A DNA stretch of 64,000 nt from positions 1-64,000 of the forward strand of contig NZ_FXZB01000019.1 in assembly GCF_900169065.1 (NCBI RefSeq), read 5' to 3'. The stretch is from Brevibacterium aurantiacum. Lineage in GTDB: Bacteria > Actinomycetota > Actinomycetes > Actinomycetales > Brevibacteriaceae. The notes beneath the pieces are model-generated. The model had not been told where the DNA came from. It worked only from the letters and a program-made list of their open reading frames with translations, and searched no databases. Position 1 is the stretch's first letter. Every line of letters begins with the position of its first letter. Shown here one piece after another: positions 38,739 through 46,766 of the stretch. The position numbers were made by a program, and so were the translations under genes.

Positions 38739-40253
38739 ATGGACACTCTCATCGATCTGGGCGGCGGCTTCGCCTCGGCGCTCGAACCCCTAAGCCTCGC
38801 CTTCGCTCTCCTCGGCGTCCTGCTGGGCACCGTCGTCGGCGTGCTGCCGGGCATCGGCCCGATCTCCGCGATCGCAATCCTCATCCCGGTGTCCTTCGGG
38901 ATGGAGCCGGTGCATGGCCTCATCCTGCTCTGCGGCATCTACTACGGGTCGATGTACGGCGGCTCGATCACCGCCACACTCATCAAAACCCCTGGTGAGG
39001 TCGCCAGTGCAGTAACCGCCATCGAAGGCTACGAAATGGCTCGCCGAGGACGGGGCAAGGCCGCGCTCGCGACTGCGGCGCTCGGGTCCTTCCTCGCCGG
39101 CACCCTGGCGATCATCGGGCTGACGTTCCTCTCGCCTGTGCTGGTGCAACTGGCGAATGTCTTCGGCTCCACCGAATACTTCCTGCTCATGGCCACAGCA
39201 CTCTTGCTGGCCTCGACCATGTCATCGGGCTCACGGGCGAAGGCCCTCATCTCGATCTTCATCGGCCTGGCTGTCGGTCTCGTCGGTCTCGACTTCCAGA
39301 CGGGCCTGCCGCGCCAGACCTTCGGCATGAGCCTGCTCTCTGACGGCATCGACTTCACGATCTTCGCCATGGCGCTCTTCGCGATCCCAGAGGCGATCCG
39401 CAACCTTGCGCTGGGGCGCGGAGCCAAAGATGTGATCCAGAGCTTCGGGGACGACACGTGGATGACGAAACAGGACTGGCAGCGCTCGGCCATGCCCTGG
39501 GCCCGCGGCTCGGTGCTCGGCTTCATCATCGGCATCCTGCCCGGAGTCGGCCCGTCCCTGGCCTCGTTCATGTCCTACATCATGGAGAAGCGGATCTCGA
39601 AGCGGAAGTCCGAGTTCGGCAAGGGGGCCATCGAAGGCGTCGCCGGACCCGAGGCCGCGAACAACGCCGGAGTCGGCGGTGCCATGATTCCACTCTTCAG
39701 CCTCGGCATTCCTGGATCGGCGACCACGGCCCTGCTGCTCTTCGTCTTCACCATGTACGGCCTGCAGCCGGGACCGCTGATCTTCCGCGACGAGTCGGGC
39801 CTGATCTGGACGATCATCGCCAGCATGTACATCGGCAACGTGGCCCTGATCATCCTCAACCTGCCGCTTGTGGGCGTCTTCGTCAAGCTGCTGAAGATGC
39901 CCAAGGAGATCCTGTTCTCCTCAATCCTCGTCCTGGTGGCCATCGGTGCCTACGCGATCGAGTTCAGCCTCTTCGGACTCATGCTCCTCGGCATCTTCGG
40001 AGTCATCGGCTATCTCATGGACAAGGGCGGAATCCCGCTGGCACCGTCCATTCTGGCCCTCGTCCTGGTGCCGCTGCTGGAGGACAACTTCCGGCGCATG
40101 CTCCAGATCTCGGGCGGATCATTCATGCCGCTGCTGACTCGACCCGTGTCGTTGTCGATCATCGTGCTCATGGTCCTGGGTATCGTCGGACCGATCATCT
40201 TCCGCTGGTGGGTGCGTCGCCGCCAGCTGCTCGCCGATGTGAGCGTGGCATGA
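38739..40253 (+). CDS. tctA: TTT transporter large membrane subunit (TctA)
   Basis: 504 residues, about ten to twelve helices. The first TctA motif is GVLLGTVVGVLPGIGPISAIAIL and its pseudo-repeat is GSVLGFIIGILPGVGPSLASFMSY. YGSMYGGSITATLIKTPGEVAS and GPEAANNAGVGGAMIPLFSLGIPGSATTA are also characteristic. It forms the transport path for the carboxylate bound by TctC. The following IclR gene begins at or just after its stop. Confidence 0.9.
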   Translation: MDTLIDLGGGFASALEPLSLAFALLGVLLGTVVGVLPGIGPISAIAILIPVSFGMEPVHGLILLCGIYYGSMYGGSITATLIKTPGEVASAVTAIEGYEMARRGRGKAALATAALGSFLAGTLAIIGLTFLSPVLVQLANVFGSTEYFLLMATALLLASTMSSGSRAKALISIFIGLAVGLVGLDFQTGLPRQTFGMSLLSDGIDFTIFAMALFAIPEAIRNLALGRGAKDVIQSFGDDTWMTKQDWQRSAMPWARGSVLGFIIGILPGVGPSLASFMSYIMEKRISKRKSEFGKGAIEGVAGPEAANNAGVGGAMIPLFSLGIPGSATTALLLFVFTMYGLQPGPLIFRDESGLIWTIIASMYIGNVALIILNLPLVGVFVKLLKMPKEILFSSILVLVAIGAYAIEFSLFGLMLLGIFGVIGYLMDKGGIPLAPSILALVLVPLLEDNFRRMLQISGGSFMPLLTRPVSLSIIVLMVLGIVGPIIFRWWVRRRQLLADVSVA

Positions 40254-40264
40254 AAGAGAACCAC

Positions 40265-41005
40265 ATGACTGAAACGACGGACACCTCAGGCACTTCCGGT
40301 GCGTCTGCCTCGTCTGGTGGCACTGCCTCGGCGAAGGAGATCGGCGTCATCGATCGCAGCGCCGCGATCCTCACCGCGCTGCAGGACACTCCGTTGACGG
40401 CCGCCGAGGTGTGCCGTCGTCTGGGGTATTCCAAGTCCACGACCTACCGCTTGCTGGCGGATCTGCGCACGCACCGTTTCATCGTCCGTGACAACAACGG
40501 ACTGCTGCGCTTGGGGCCGTTCCCCGGCAGACGAAGCATCGCGACGACGAACTCGGTGCTCGAGCATCTGCGGACCCTGACGAGTGAATCGGTGCAGCTG
40601 TGGGTCCGTGTCGGCGAGGATCGAGTGTGCGTGCGCAACGTCGAAGCCGACCATGAACTCCGTGTCTCGCGCAGCGTCGGCACCGTCCTTCCACTCGTCG
40701 ACGGCGGATCCGGTGCACTGGCACTGTGCGGGCCGGGCAACCCACAGGAGTTCTACGCGACGAAGCAGGCACGAGTGAAGGGAACCGCCTCGGCGAGCGT
40801 GGCCTTCACCGTCGGGGGAGCCATCCTCGCACTCTGCGTGTCCTACCCGCTGACCCGGGAGCCGGACAACGTTGCGGGAGCCTACCGAACCGTGCTGAGC
40901 CAGGCCGCGGTCGAGCTGAAGGCGCTGCTCGATGACAGCGAGGAGCTGGCCGTTCTGCGCGATATCGCGCGGTTGGCGCTGGGTGCGAAGGTCCGGGAGG
41001 GCTAG
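40265..41005 (+). CDS. IclR-family regulator
   Basis: 246 residues from ATG 40265 (GAAAGAGA upstream); ATG 40250 would overlap the tctA stop. Winged helix: VIDRSAAILTALQDTPLTAAEVCRRLGYSKSTTYRLLADL. The C-terminal ligand domain is present but short. An N-terminal Ser/Thr/Gly-rich stretch precedes the DNA-binding domain. Being last in the TctCBA operon, it probably regulates the HMGL/CoA-transferase/TTT genes. Confidence 0.85.
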   Translation: MTETTDTSGTSGASASSGGTASAKEIGVIDRSAAILTALQDTPLTAAEVCRRLGYSKSTTYRLLADLRTHRFIVRDNNGLLRLGPFPGRRSIATTNSVLEHLRTLTSESVQLWVRVGEDRVCVRNVEADHELRVSRSVGTVLPLVDGGSGALALCGPGNPQEFYATKQARVKGTASASVAFTVGGAILALCVSYPLTREPDNVAGAYRTVLSQAAVELKALLDDSEELAVLRDIARLALGAKVREG

Positions 41006-41093
41006 GGCGAGTTCGCGCTGGTCAACGAGGTGAGCTTCCGTAAAGTGGTGGAGGACATCCCCGATCCTCGGGCGACGAAGAAGGAGACCCACC

Positions 41094-41645
41094 TTGCCAC
41101 GCACCGTCTACTACACCGCAACCACCCTTGACGGCTACATTGCGGACCCGAGTGATTCCCTCGAGTGGCTGCTGAGGCAGCCCAACGATGAGTCGGATGA
41201 CAACTTCTTCGCCGGCATCGGGGCGACGGTGATGGGTGCGACGACCTATGAATGGCTGCTGCGCAATCACGACGGTGCGTGGCCGTATTCCATACCGACG
41301 TGGGTGATGACCCATCGGGATCTGCCGAAGCCGTCGAAGGACGAGGTGTCTGAGGATCCGGACATCCGTTTCGCCAAAGGATCGGTCGCCGACTACTACG
41401 TGGAGATGTGCATGGCCACGGGAGACCACGACCTGTGGATCATGGGCGGTGGTGGCGTGGCCGGTCAGTTCGTCGATGAGGGTCTCCTTGACGAGATCAT
41501 CACCTGGACGGCGCCGGTGACTTTGGGGTCAGGGCGCCCACTGCTTCCGCGCCGACTCGATCTTGAGCTCCTCGACGTGGATTGGAAAGGACCTTTTGTG
41601 GTCTCTCGGCACAAGGTGGTCGATGCACTGGCCGAGGACCAATAG
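41094..41645 (+). CDS. RibD-C/dihydrofolate reductase-like protein
   Basis: 183 residues from TTG with AAGGAG 8 nt upstream. VYYTATTLDGYIADPSDSLEWLL and GATVMGATTYEWLL and IMGGGGVAGQFVDEGLLDEI are the NADPH-binding signature of the RibD C-terminal family. Many actinobacterial members are standalone reductases of unknown substrate. Monocistronic with a hairpin downstream. Confidence 0.85.
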   Translation: MPRTVYYTATTLDGYIADPSDSLEWLLRQPNDESDDNFFAGIGATVMGATTYEWLLRNHDGAWPYSIPTWVMTHRDLPKPSKDEVSEDPDIRFAKGSVADYYVEMCMATGDHDLWIMGGGGVAGQFVDEGLLDEIITWTAPVTLGSGRPLLPRRLDLELLDVDWKGPFVVSRHKVVDALAEDQ

Positions 41646-41676
41646 GGGACTATTCCGCGTAGTCAGCGATATTCGA

Positions 41677-41723
41677 GACTGAGAAGCGGACCTCCCTATG
41701 TTCGAGAGATCCGCTTCTCAGTC
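41677..41723. terminator. Bidirectional hairpin
   Basis: GACTGAGAAGCGGA (41677-41690) and its exact complement (41710-41723) form a 14-bp stem with a 19-nt loop between two convergent genes. No T-run. Confidence 0.65.
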
Positions 41724-41746
41724 GAGTGCACAGCAGAGACCGGTGG

Positions 41747-42076
41747 TCAGCCGACCTGCAGCTCTCCCATTTCGTCCCAGCCGTCTCCGTCGATCTGCCG
41801 AGAGATGATCCTCGGCGTTGATGCGAGGGCGCTGTTCATCGGACCGCCGTCTGCCGTCGCCTTCTGGAAATGATCGGACTTCACGTGTGCTTCGGCGGCG
41901 TCGTCATCGAAGGCTTCGACGAGGACGTACTCATTGGGGTCATCGAGACTGCGTGACCAGTCGAACCATTTGTTTCCCGGTTCTGCTCGGGTCGCCTCGG
42001 TGAATTCCTTGGTGATCTGCGGCCATTCTTCGGCCTTCTCGGGCTTGACCTGGAACTTGACGACGATGAAAATCAT
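41747..42076 (-). CDS. ABM-domain (antibiotic biosynthesis monooxygenase-like) protein
   Basis: 109 residues: IFIVVKFQVKPEKAEEWPQITKEFTEATRAEPGNKWFDWSRS and YVLVEAFDDDAAEAHVKSDHF are the ferredoxin-like ABM fold. It probably acts on quinones or as a small oxygenase. An IS481 element begins about 35 bp upstream of its start, so its native promoter may have been displaced. Confidence 0.85.
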   Translation of the reverse strand: MIFIVVKFQVKPEKAEEWPQITKEFTEATRAEPGNKWFDWSRSLDDPNEYVLVEAFDDDAAEAHVKSDHFQKATADGGPMNSALASTPRIISRQIDGDGWDEMGELQVG

Positions 42077-42106
42077 GTGGATCCTCTCTTCTCTGTGTGA
42101 CGCTAG

Positions 42107-43108
42107 CTAGTTGTATGAGGCCACCACGTTGGTGACACCGACCGGCAGCCGTGATGCAGGCGGCCTTCCGTGCGATGCGCCGTGGGGTCGGTGGTAGTTG
42201 TAGTGGATGTTCCACACGTTGAGCGCTGCCGCACGCTCGTCTTCTGAGGTCCACTCGCGGGCGTAGAGGAACTCCTCAGCCAGGATCCGGTTGTAGCGCT
42301 CCACTTTCCCGTTGTGCCTGGGCGTGTACGGAGTGATCCGCTGGTGTCGTGAGCCGAGCATTGCCCTCGCGAAGGCGTCGGCGCGGTAGCACGCACCGTT
42401 GTCGGTGACGACGCGGTTGATGCGGGTAATGCCATGGGCTGCAAACCACGCCCTGGCCCTGTGAAGGAACGCGATGGCGGTGACAGCTTTCTCGTCGGAC
42501 AACGCCTCGGTGTACGCCAGGCGGCTGTATCCGTCGACTGCTGAGTGGAGGTATACGTAGCCGCCGCGTTTGGTCTTCCTCTTTGCCTGCTCGGCTTTCT
42601 TGGCCTGGGTGGTACCGCGGCCGTGGATGCGCCAGCCGCCGCCGTCGGGGATCCGGCCGACCTTCTTCACATCGACGTGGACCATGTGTCCCGGCCATCG
42701 AGCATTGATCTTGCGAGGCTCGCGGTTCAGGTCCCCGCTAGGGTCAATGAACCGCCGACGGTTGAGTCCGAGCGCTGCGAGGTGGCGGCTCACTGTTCTG
42801 CGGCAGATCGGTACACCCTCTACGTGGAGTTCAAACGTGATCCGGCCGGCCGACCACTTGTGGTCGCGTCGCATCTGCTCGATCCGCACCACCACGTTGC
42901 CTGGTGTGGCGTGGGGCTGACGCCTGGGCGTGGAAGGGCGGTCGCACAGCCCGAGCTCGCCGTAGCGGCGATATCGGTTGACCCACTTGCTGGCACAAGC
43001 CCGGGAGATGCCCATCTCGGCGGCGACGTGGGCGATTGGACGGCTCCGACAGCGCTCGACGAGACGTCGACGCCCCTCGATGGATAGCGGCGAATTGGAG
43101 TGTGGCAA
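42107..43108 (-). CDS. IS481-family transposase
   Basis: 333 residues from TTG 43108; an in-frame extension to 43171 would cross the IS end. N-terminal helix-turn-helix (HVAAEMGISRACASKWVNRY). DDE catalytic triad: Asp in HMVHVDVKKVGRI, Asp in RVVTDNGACYR, Glu in PRHNGKVERYNRIL. All are present, so it should be active. The C-terminal VTNVVASYN ends in the left inverted repeat. Confidence 0.85.
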   Translation of the reverse strand: MPHSNSPLSIEGRRRLVERCRSRPIAHVAAEMGISRACASKWVNRYRRYGELGLCDRPSTPRRQPHATPGNVVVRIEQMRRDHKWSAGRITFELHVEGVPICRRTVSRHLAALGLNRRRFIDPSGDLNREPRKINARWPGHMVHVDVKKVGRIPDGGGWRIHGRGTTQAKKAEQAKRKTKRGGYVYLHSAVDGYSRLAYTEALSDEKAVTAIAFLHRARAWFAAHGITRINRVVTDNGACYRADAFARAMLGSRHQRITPYTPRHNGKVERYNRILAEEFLYAREWTSEDERAAALNVWNIHYNYHRPHGASHGRPPASRLPVGVTNVVASYN

Positions 43109-43128
43109 TAACGTGCTTTCTGTAAAAC
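42107..43128 (-). mobile_element. IS481-family insertion sequence, about 1.02 kb
   Basis: Full-length transposase gene flanked by imperfect inverted ends. The left end begins GTTGTATGAGG... and continues to CACGTTGGTGACAC. The right end, read inward, is GTTTTACAGAAAG then CACGTTATTGCCACAC. The ends match at GTT, CACGTT, TG and CAC positions. The transposase start and stop lie inside the ends, as usual in this family. CTAG occurs at the left border, but no clear target duplication was found on the right, so the ends are approximate. Confidence 0.65.
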
Positions 43129-43192
43129 GAGGAGGGGGCCCGGCCGCGTACGACCAGGCTCGCCTCCTCAAGGGGCAAGGCTGGTGGACTGG

Positions 43193-43654
43193 CTACTGGA
43201 GGGGAATTTCGACGCCACGCTCGCTCTCTGGCCGTGGGCCGAAGATTCGCCGGTCTGCCTCATTGATCCGCGCGTCGTTGATGCTGGCCTCGCGTCGCTC
43301 CATCAGGCCTTCGGTGCTGAACTGCCACAGTTCGTTGCCGTAGCTGCGCCACGACTGTCCCGTCGCGTCGTGCCACTCGTACTGGAAACGGACGGCGATG
43401 CGATTCTCGCGGAATCCCCACAGGCTCTTGCGCAGGGCGTAGTCGAACTCGCGCTCCCACTTGCTGGTCAAGAACTGGATGATCTCCTCGCGACCGGTGA
43501 CGAACACGTCGCGGTTACGCCACGCTGAGTCGGGCGTGTAGGCCATGGCGACCCGCTGCGGGTCGCGCGTGTTCCAGGCGTCTTCGGCTGCCTGCACCTT
43601 CTGCAGTGCCGTTTGCTCTGTGAACGGAGGGAACGGTGGGCGTGATTCGTTCAT
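43193..43654 (-). CDS. DUF1348 (NTF2/SnoaL-like) protein
   Basis: 153 residues from ATG 43654 with GAGGAAGGA upstream. [30 protein letters not shown], then [15 protein letters not shown]-like and RFQYEWHDA. The end [15 protein letters not shown] is normal for the family, so the nearby IS did not cut it. A cone-fold protein, possibly an isomerase or hydrolase. Controlled by the divergent TetR through two operators. Confidence 0.85.
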   Translation of the reverse strand: MNESRPPFPPFTEQTALQKVQAAEDAWNTRDPQRVAMAYTPDSAWRNRDVFVTGREEIIQFLTSKWEREFDYALRKSLWGFRENRIAVRFQYEWHDATGQSWRSYGNELWQFSTEGLMERREASINDARINEADRRIFGPRPESERGVEIPLQ

Positions 43655-43666
43655 GATTCCTTCCTC

Positions 43667-43725
43667 GTTGAGAACGGACGTTCTCAACGTGTGTTCAGCT
43701 ATCGTAGGGAACGCCCGTTCTCAAC
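43667..43725. promoter_or_regulatory. Two TetR operators
   Basis: Site 1 (43667-43688): arms GTTGAGAACG and CGTTCTCAAC around GA, a perfect 22-bp palindrome. Site 2 (43704-43725): arms GTAGGGAACG and CGTTCTCAAC around CC, 8 of 10 matching. The centres are 37 bp apart. They sit between the divergent DUF1348 and TetR genes and must overlap both promoters. Confidence 0.8.
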
Positions 43726-43742
43726 GTCAAGGAGGACTCCCC

Positions 43743-44303
43743 ATGCCAGCGCCGATCAGCGAAGAACAGAAGACCCGCAGCCGCGCCGCACTCCTGGACG
43801 CCGCCGAAGCGCTCTTCTATGAACGCGGCATCCAGGCGGTCGGCATGGATGCCATCCGCACCGCCGCAGGGATGCCCTTGAAGCGGATCTACGGGATGTT
43901 CTCAACGAAGGAAGACCTGGTCGTTGCGGTTCTGCAGCGACGAGATCGCCGCTGGCGAGCCAGCCTGACCGAATACGTGGAGCAGCACGAGGATCCCCGC
44001 GAACGGGTGTTGTCAATCTTCGACTGGCTTGAGCGATGGTTCGCCGAGCCCGACTTTCGCGGCTGCGCCTGGATCAACGCCTACGGCGAACTGGGCTCCA
44101 CCTCACCTGCGATCCTCGTCGAGGTCCGTGCACACAAGCAGGCCTTCCACGAACAGATCGCTACGTGGGTCGAGGCTGCCGCGAACGTGCCAGCAGAACC
44201 TGTGAGCCTCCTGGCTGAAGGCGCGATCGTCACCGCCGCGTTCACCGGAGACACGAGGGCCGCCCGCCCCGCTCAGGCCGCCGCCAAAGCCCTCATCAAC
44301 TGA
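43743..44303 (+). CDS. TetR-family repressor
   Basis: 186 residues, AAGGAGG before ATG. N-terminal helix-turn-helix LLDAAEALFYERGIQAVGMDAIRTAAGMPLKRIYGMFSTKEDL. The C-terminal ligand domain includes FRGCAWINAYGELG. It almost certainly represses itself and the DUF1348 gene at the GTTGAGAACG sites. Confidence 0.9.
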   Translation: MPAPISEEQKTRSRAALLDAAEALFYERGIQAVGMDAIRTAAGMPLKRIYGMFSTKEDLVVAVLQRRDRRWRASLTEYVEQHEDPRERVLSIFDWLERWFAEPDFRGCAWINAYGELGSTSPAILVEVRAHKQAFHEQIATWVEAAANVPAEPVSLLAEGAIVTAAFTGDTRAARPAQAAAKALIN

Positions 44304-44383
44304 GCGTCAACAACCTTTCGTCCCGCAACAGCTAGTTCGGTCGGCGGAGTCTTCACCAGCATTGGTGCTGATTGGGACGCTGC

Positions 44384-45171
44384 TCAGGAGAACTGCATGC
44401 CGCCGTCGACGAGCATGGTCTGGCCGGTGATGTAGTCCGAATCCTCGCTGGACAGGAACGACACGAGGTTCGCGACGTCTTCGGGAACGGACACCCGTCC
44501 GAGGAGAATGTCTCCTGCGTACTTCTTGATCGCTTCCCCCTTGGCCAGTCCCTCCTGTTCTCCGAGTTTCTCATCGATGAGGTCCCACATCGAGGTTCCC
44601 ACGATGCCTGGTCCGTAGGCGTTGACGGTGATCCCGTGTTTGGCCCACTCCATGGCCGCGCCCTGAGACAGTCCGCGCACTGCCCATTTCGTGGCCGAAT
44701 AGGGTGAGAGCAGAGCGAACGGACGGAAGGCGACGATCGAAGCGGCTCCGATGATCTTTCCGCCGTTGCCCTGTGCGATCATCTGCTTGGCAGCGGCCTG
44801 GTAGGACAGGAACACGCCGGTGATGTTGACGTTGAGGATCTTCTCGAAGTCCTCTTTCGAGTAGTCGATCAGGGGTTCGATCTGAGCGATGCCGGCATTG
44901 GCCACGAAGATGTCGAGCTTCCCGCCCACCTCGACGGCGGTGGCCACGAGTGCCTCAACCGAGGCCTGATCGGTGACGTCGACTTCGGCTCCGGTGGCCT
45001 TGCCGCCGGCGGCTTCGATGGTCGATACGGTCTCCTGGACTCCCTCCTGCATTGTGGGCAGGTCTGCCACGATGACGTGGTGGCCGTCGGCGCCGAGGCG
45101 CTGTGCGATGCCCTGTCCGATTCCTCGTGCTGATCCCCCGTGACGACAGCGACGCTGGTGGTCGTGCTCAT
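44384..45171 (-). pseudogene. budC: Acetoin/butanediol dehydrogenase-type SDR with 1-bp frameshift
   Basis: The start ATGAGCACGACCACC encodes [13 protein letters not shown] run of five G (five C at 45135-45139 on the plus strand) then puts the frame one base off: the expected continuation [17 protein letters not shown] is in another frame. A sixth G would give [13 protein letters not shown], the exact SDR motif. Everything after is intact: ANAGIA, YSATKWA and [16 protein letters not shown], then [14 protein letters not shown], as in (S)-acetoin/2,3-butanediol dehydrogenases. A real mutation or an error in the G tract are both possible. Confidence 0.8.
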
Positions 45172-45295
45172 GGTTGTACTCCTTCATATCTCGTCGTTGA
45201 GTGAGTACGCTCATTCTGTGCGCGATTGACGGCAGGAAAATACGGTCCTTCTCATGTGGCGAGAAACTGAAGTCGCCGAGGTGGGGCTTGGCTTC

Positions 45296-46054
45296 TCAGC
45301 GGGAGCCGCCGCGCAGGTACCGCGAGCACAGCCCCGCGTGCTCACGCAGCGCGGTATCGAATGCCTTCGCTCGTCCCGTCGCCTTGGTCGAAGGGGTGCT
45401 GATCGCGATGGCTCCGACCTGCATGCCTGTGCCGTTGTGGACGGGCACCGCCGCGCAGGTCTGACGCGGCAGGAACTCGTCGTGTTCCCAGGCGATGCCG
45501 CGTGTGGCCACCCCGTCGAGGTGGGTGTCGAGCAGGTCTCGGCGCACGATCGTGTGCGGGGTGAGCACGGGCATTCCGCGGGCGTCGAGATACTCGGTGC
45601 GCTGCGTCTCCGGCATGGCTGAGAGCAGGATCTTGCCGAAGGCGGTGGCATGTGCGGCCTCGTTGAAGCCGAACCGAAGCGGGCGGAGACGGGGGTGCTT
45701 CTCGCAGTCGGAGGAGTAGGTGAGCAGAATGTCCGACCCTCGGTAGATCGCAAAATAGGCGGCCGTGCCCAGGCTGCGATGCAGTTCATCAGTGATCTGA
45801 CGGATGGGCTGCGGAGCGATGAGGCGCTGTTGGAATGAGAGGCCGAGCTCAAAGCACTTCGGTCCGAGTTCGAAGCTCTTTTCGTCCTTGAGATAGACGA
45901 GGTAGCTGCTGTCCTCGAGCTCGTGGAGCAGGCGATAAACAGTGGGGAGGGGGATCTCGAGACGGTCGGCCACGGCCTTCGCGGAGACACTTCCCGAGGA
46001 GGACACCGCCTCGAGTACGGAGAAGACCCTGTTGATGACGGTGCTGTTCGACAT
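45296..46054 (-). CDS. IclR-family regulator
   Basis: 252 residues from ATG 46054 with GGGAGAG upstream; longer frames to 46114 are possible. Winged helix NRVFSVLEAVSSSGSVSAKAVADRLEIPLPTVYRLLHELEDSSYL. Effector domain PRLRPLRFGFNEAAHATAFGKILLSAM. It is divergent from the GMC dehydrogenase operon across 136 bp and is therefore its likely regulator, with a sugar acid or polyol as effector by inference. Confidence 0.85.
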   Translation of the reverse strand: MSNSTVINRVFSVLEAVSSSGSVSAKAVADRLEIPLPTVYRLLHELEDSSYLVYLKDEKSFELGPKCFELGLSFQQRLIAPQPIRQITDELHRSLGTAAYFAIYRGSDILLTYSSDCEKHPRLRPLRFGFNEAAHATAFGKILLSAMPETQRTEYLDARGMPVLTPHTIVRRDLLDTHLDGVATRGIAWEHDEFLPRQTCAAVPVHNGTGMQVGAIAISTPSTKATGRAKAFDTALREHAGLCSRYLRGGSR

Positions 46055-46190
46055 TCGCTCTCCCATGTTTATCGTCTCGTGAGAATAAGGATAGTGCCCG
46101 GTGGTCCAGATCACATAGGTTGCTTATGACCGGTTCGGCAATGGTGCCCGGAACCCCCGGGCACCAGCAGAGGAGCAAAGGAGCACCCAC

Positions 46191-46766
46191 ATGGCATTCC
46201 CCGCCAAATTTCCGTCGCTGAACGCGATGGAGATGACCGATGAGGCCCGACAGACTCTTGTCAGAGTGCTGCGCGTGGCATTCCCACACGAGAATTTTCC
46301 CGATAGCCCTTATGAACGCACTGCCGACAAGATCCTCGTCGAAGCCGACGCCGAGACCTGGTTCCGGGTGGCACTGATCCAGGGTCTGCAGTCACTTGAT
46401 CAGCTCTCGGACAAGAGCTTCTGCTCACTCAATGACGACGAAGCCCTGCGGGTGCTGCGCCGCGTCGAAGGCACGGAGTTCTTCGGATTCGTCCGACGCA
46501 CCGCAGCGCTGAGCCTCTACGACGATGAAGAGGTGTGGGAGATCCTGGGCTACCAAGGACCGTCGTTCGACCTCGGCGGCTATGTCAATCGAGGATTCAA
46601 CGATCTGGACTGGCTGCCCGAACCGCGCATCCTCTATCCGGAAGGCGAGGACCTGCCGGAACTCGGCCCGGGTGCGCACCTGGGACCGCAGACGGTCAAC
46701 GTGGCAGACGAATCGACGAATCAGCCGAGCGCTGAGCAGGCAGAAATGGGCGAGGTGAAGAGATGA
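46191..46766 (+). CDS. Gluconate 2-dehydrogenase subunit 3-like protein
   Basis: 191 residues: TLVRVLRVAFPHENFPDSPYERTADKILVEAD and NDLDWLPEPRILYPEG. It resembles the small subunit 3 that accompanies GMC-type membrane dehydrogenases and helps their export and stability. No twin-arginine signal is visible here, so the pair may be cytoplasmic. It overlaps the GMC gene (ATGATG). Confidence 0.7.
   Translation: MAFPAKFPSLNAMEMTDEARQTLVRVLRVAFPHENFPDSPYERTADKILVEADAETWFRVALIQGLQSLDQLSDKSFCSLNDDEALRVLRRVEGTEFFGFVRRTAALSLYDDEEVWEILGYQGPSFDLGGYVNRGFNDLDWLPEPRILYPEGEDLPELGPGAHLGPQTVNVADESTNQPSAEQAEMGEVKR

Noticed and set aside
45135-45139. Contingency (phase-variable) locus
   Set aside because: A 5-6 base tract is short for programmed phase variation; kept only as a possibility within the frameshift finding.
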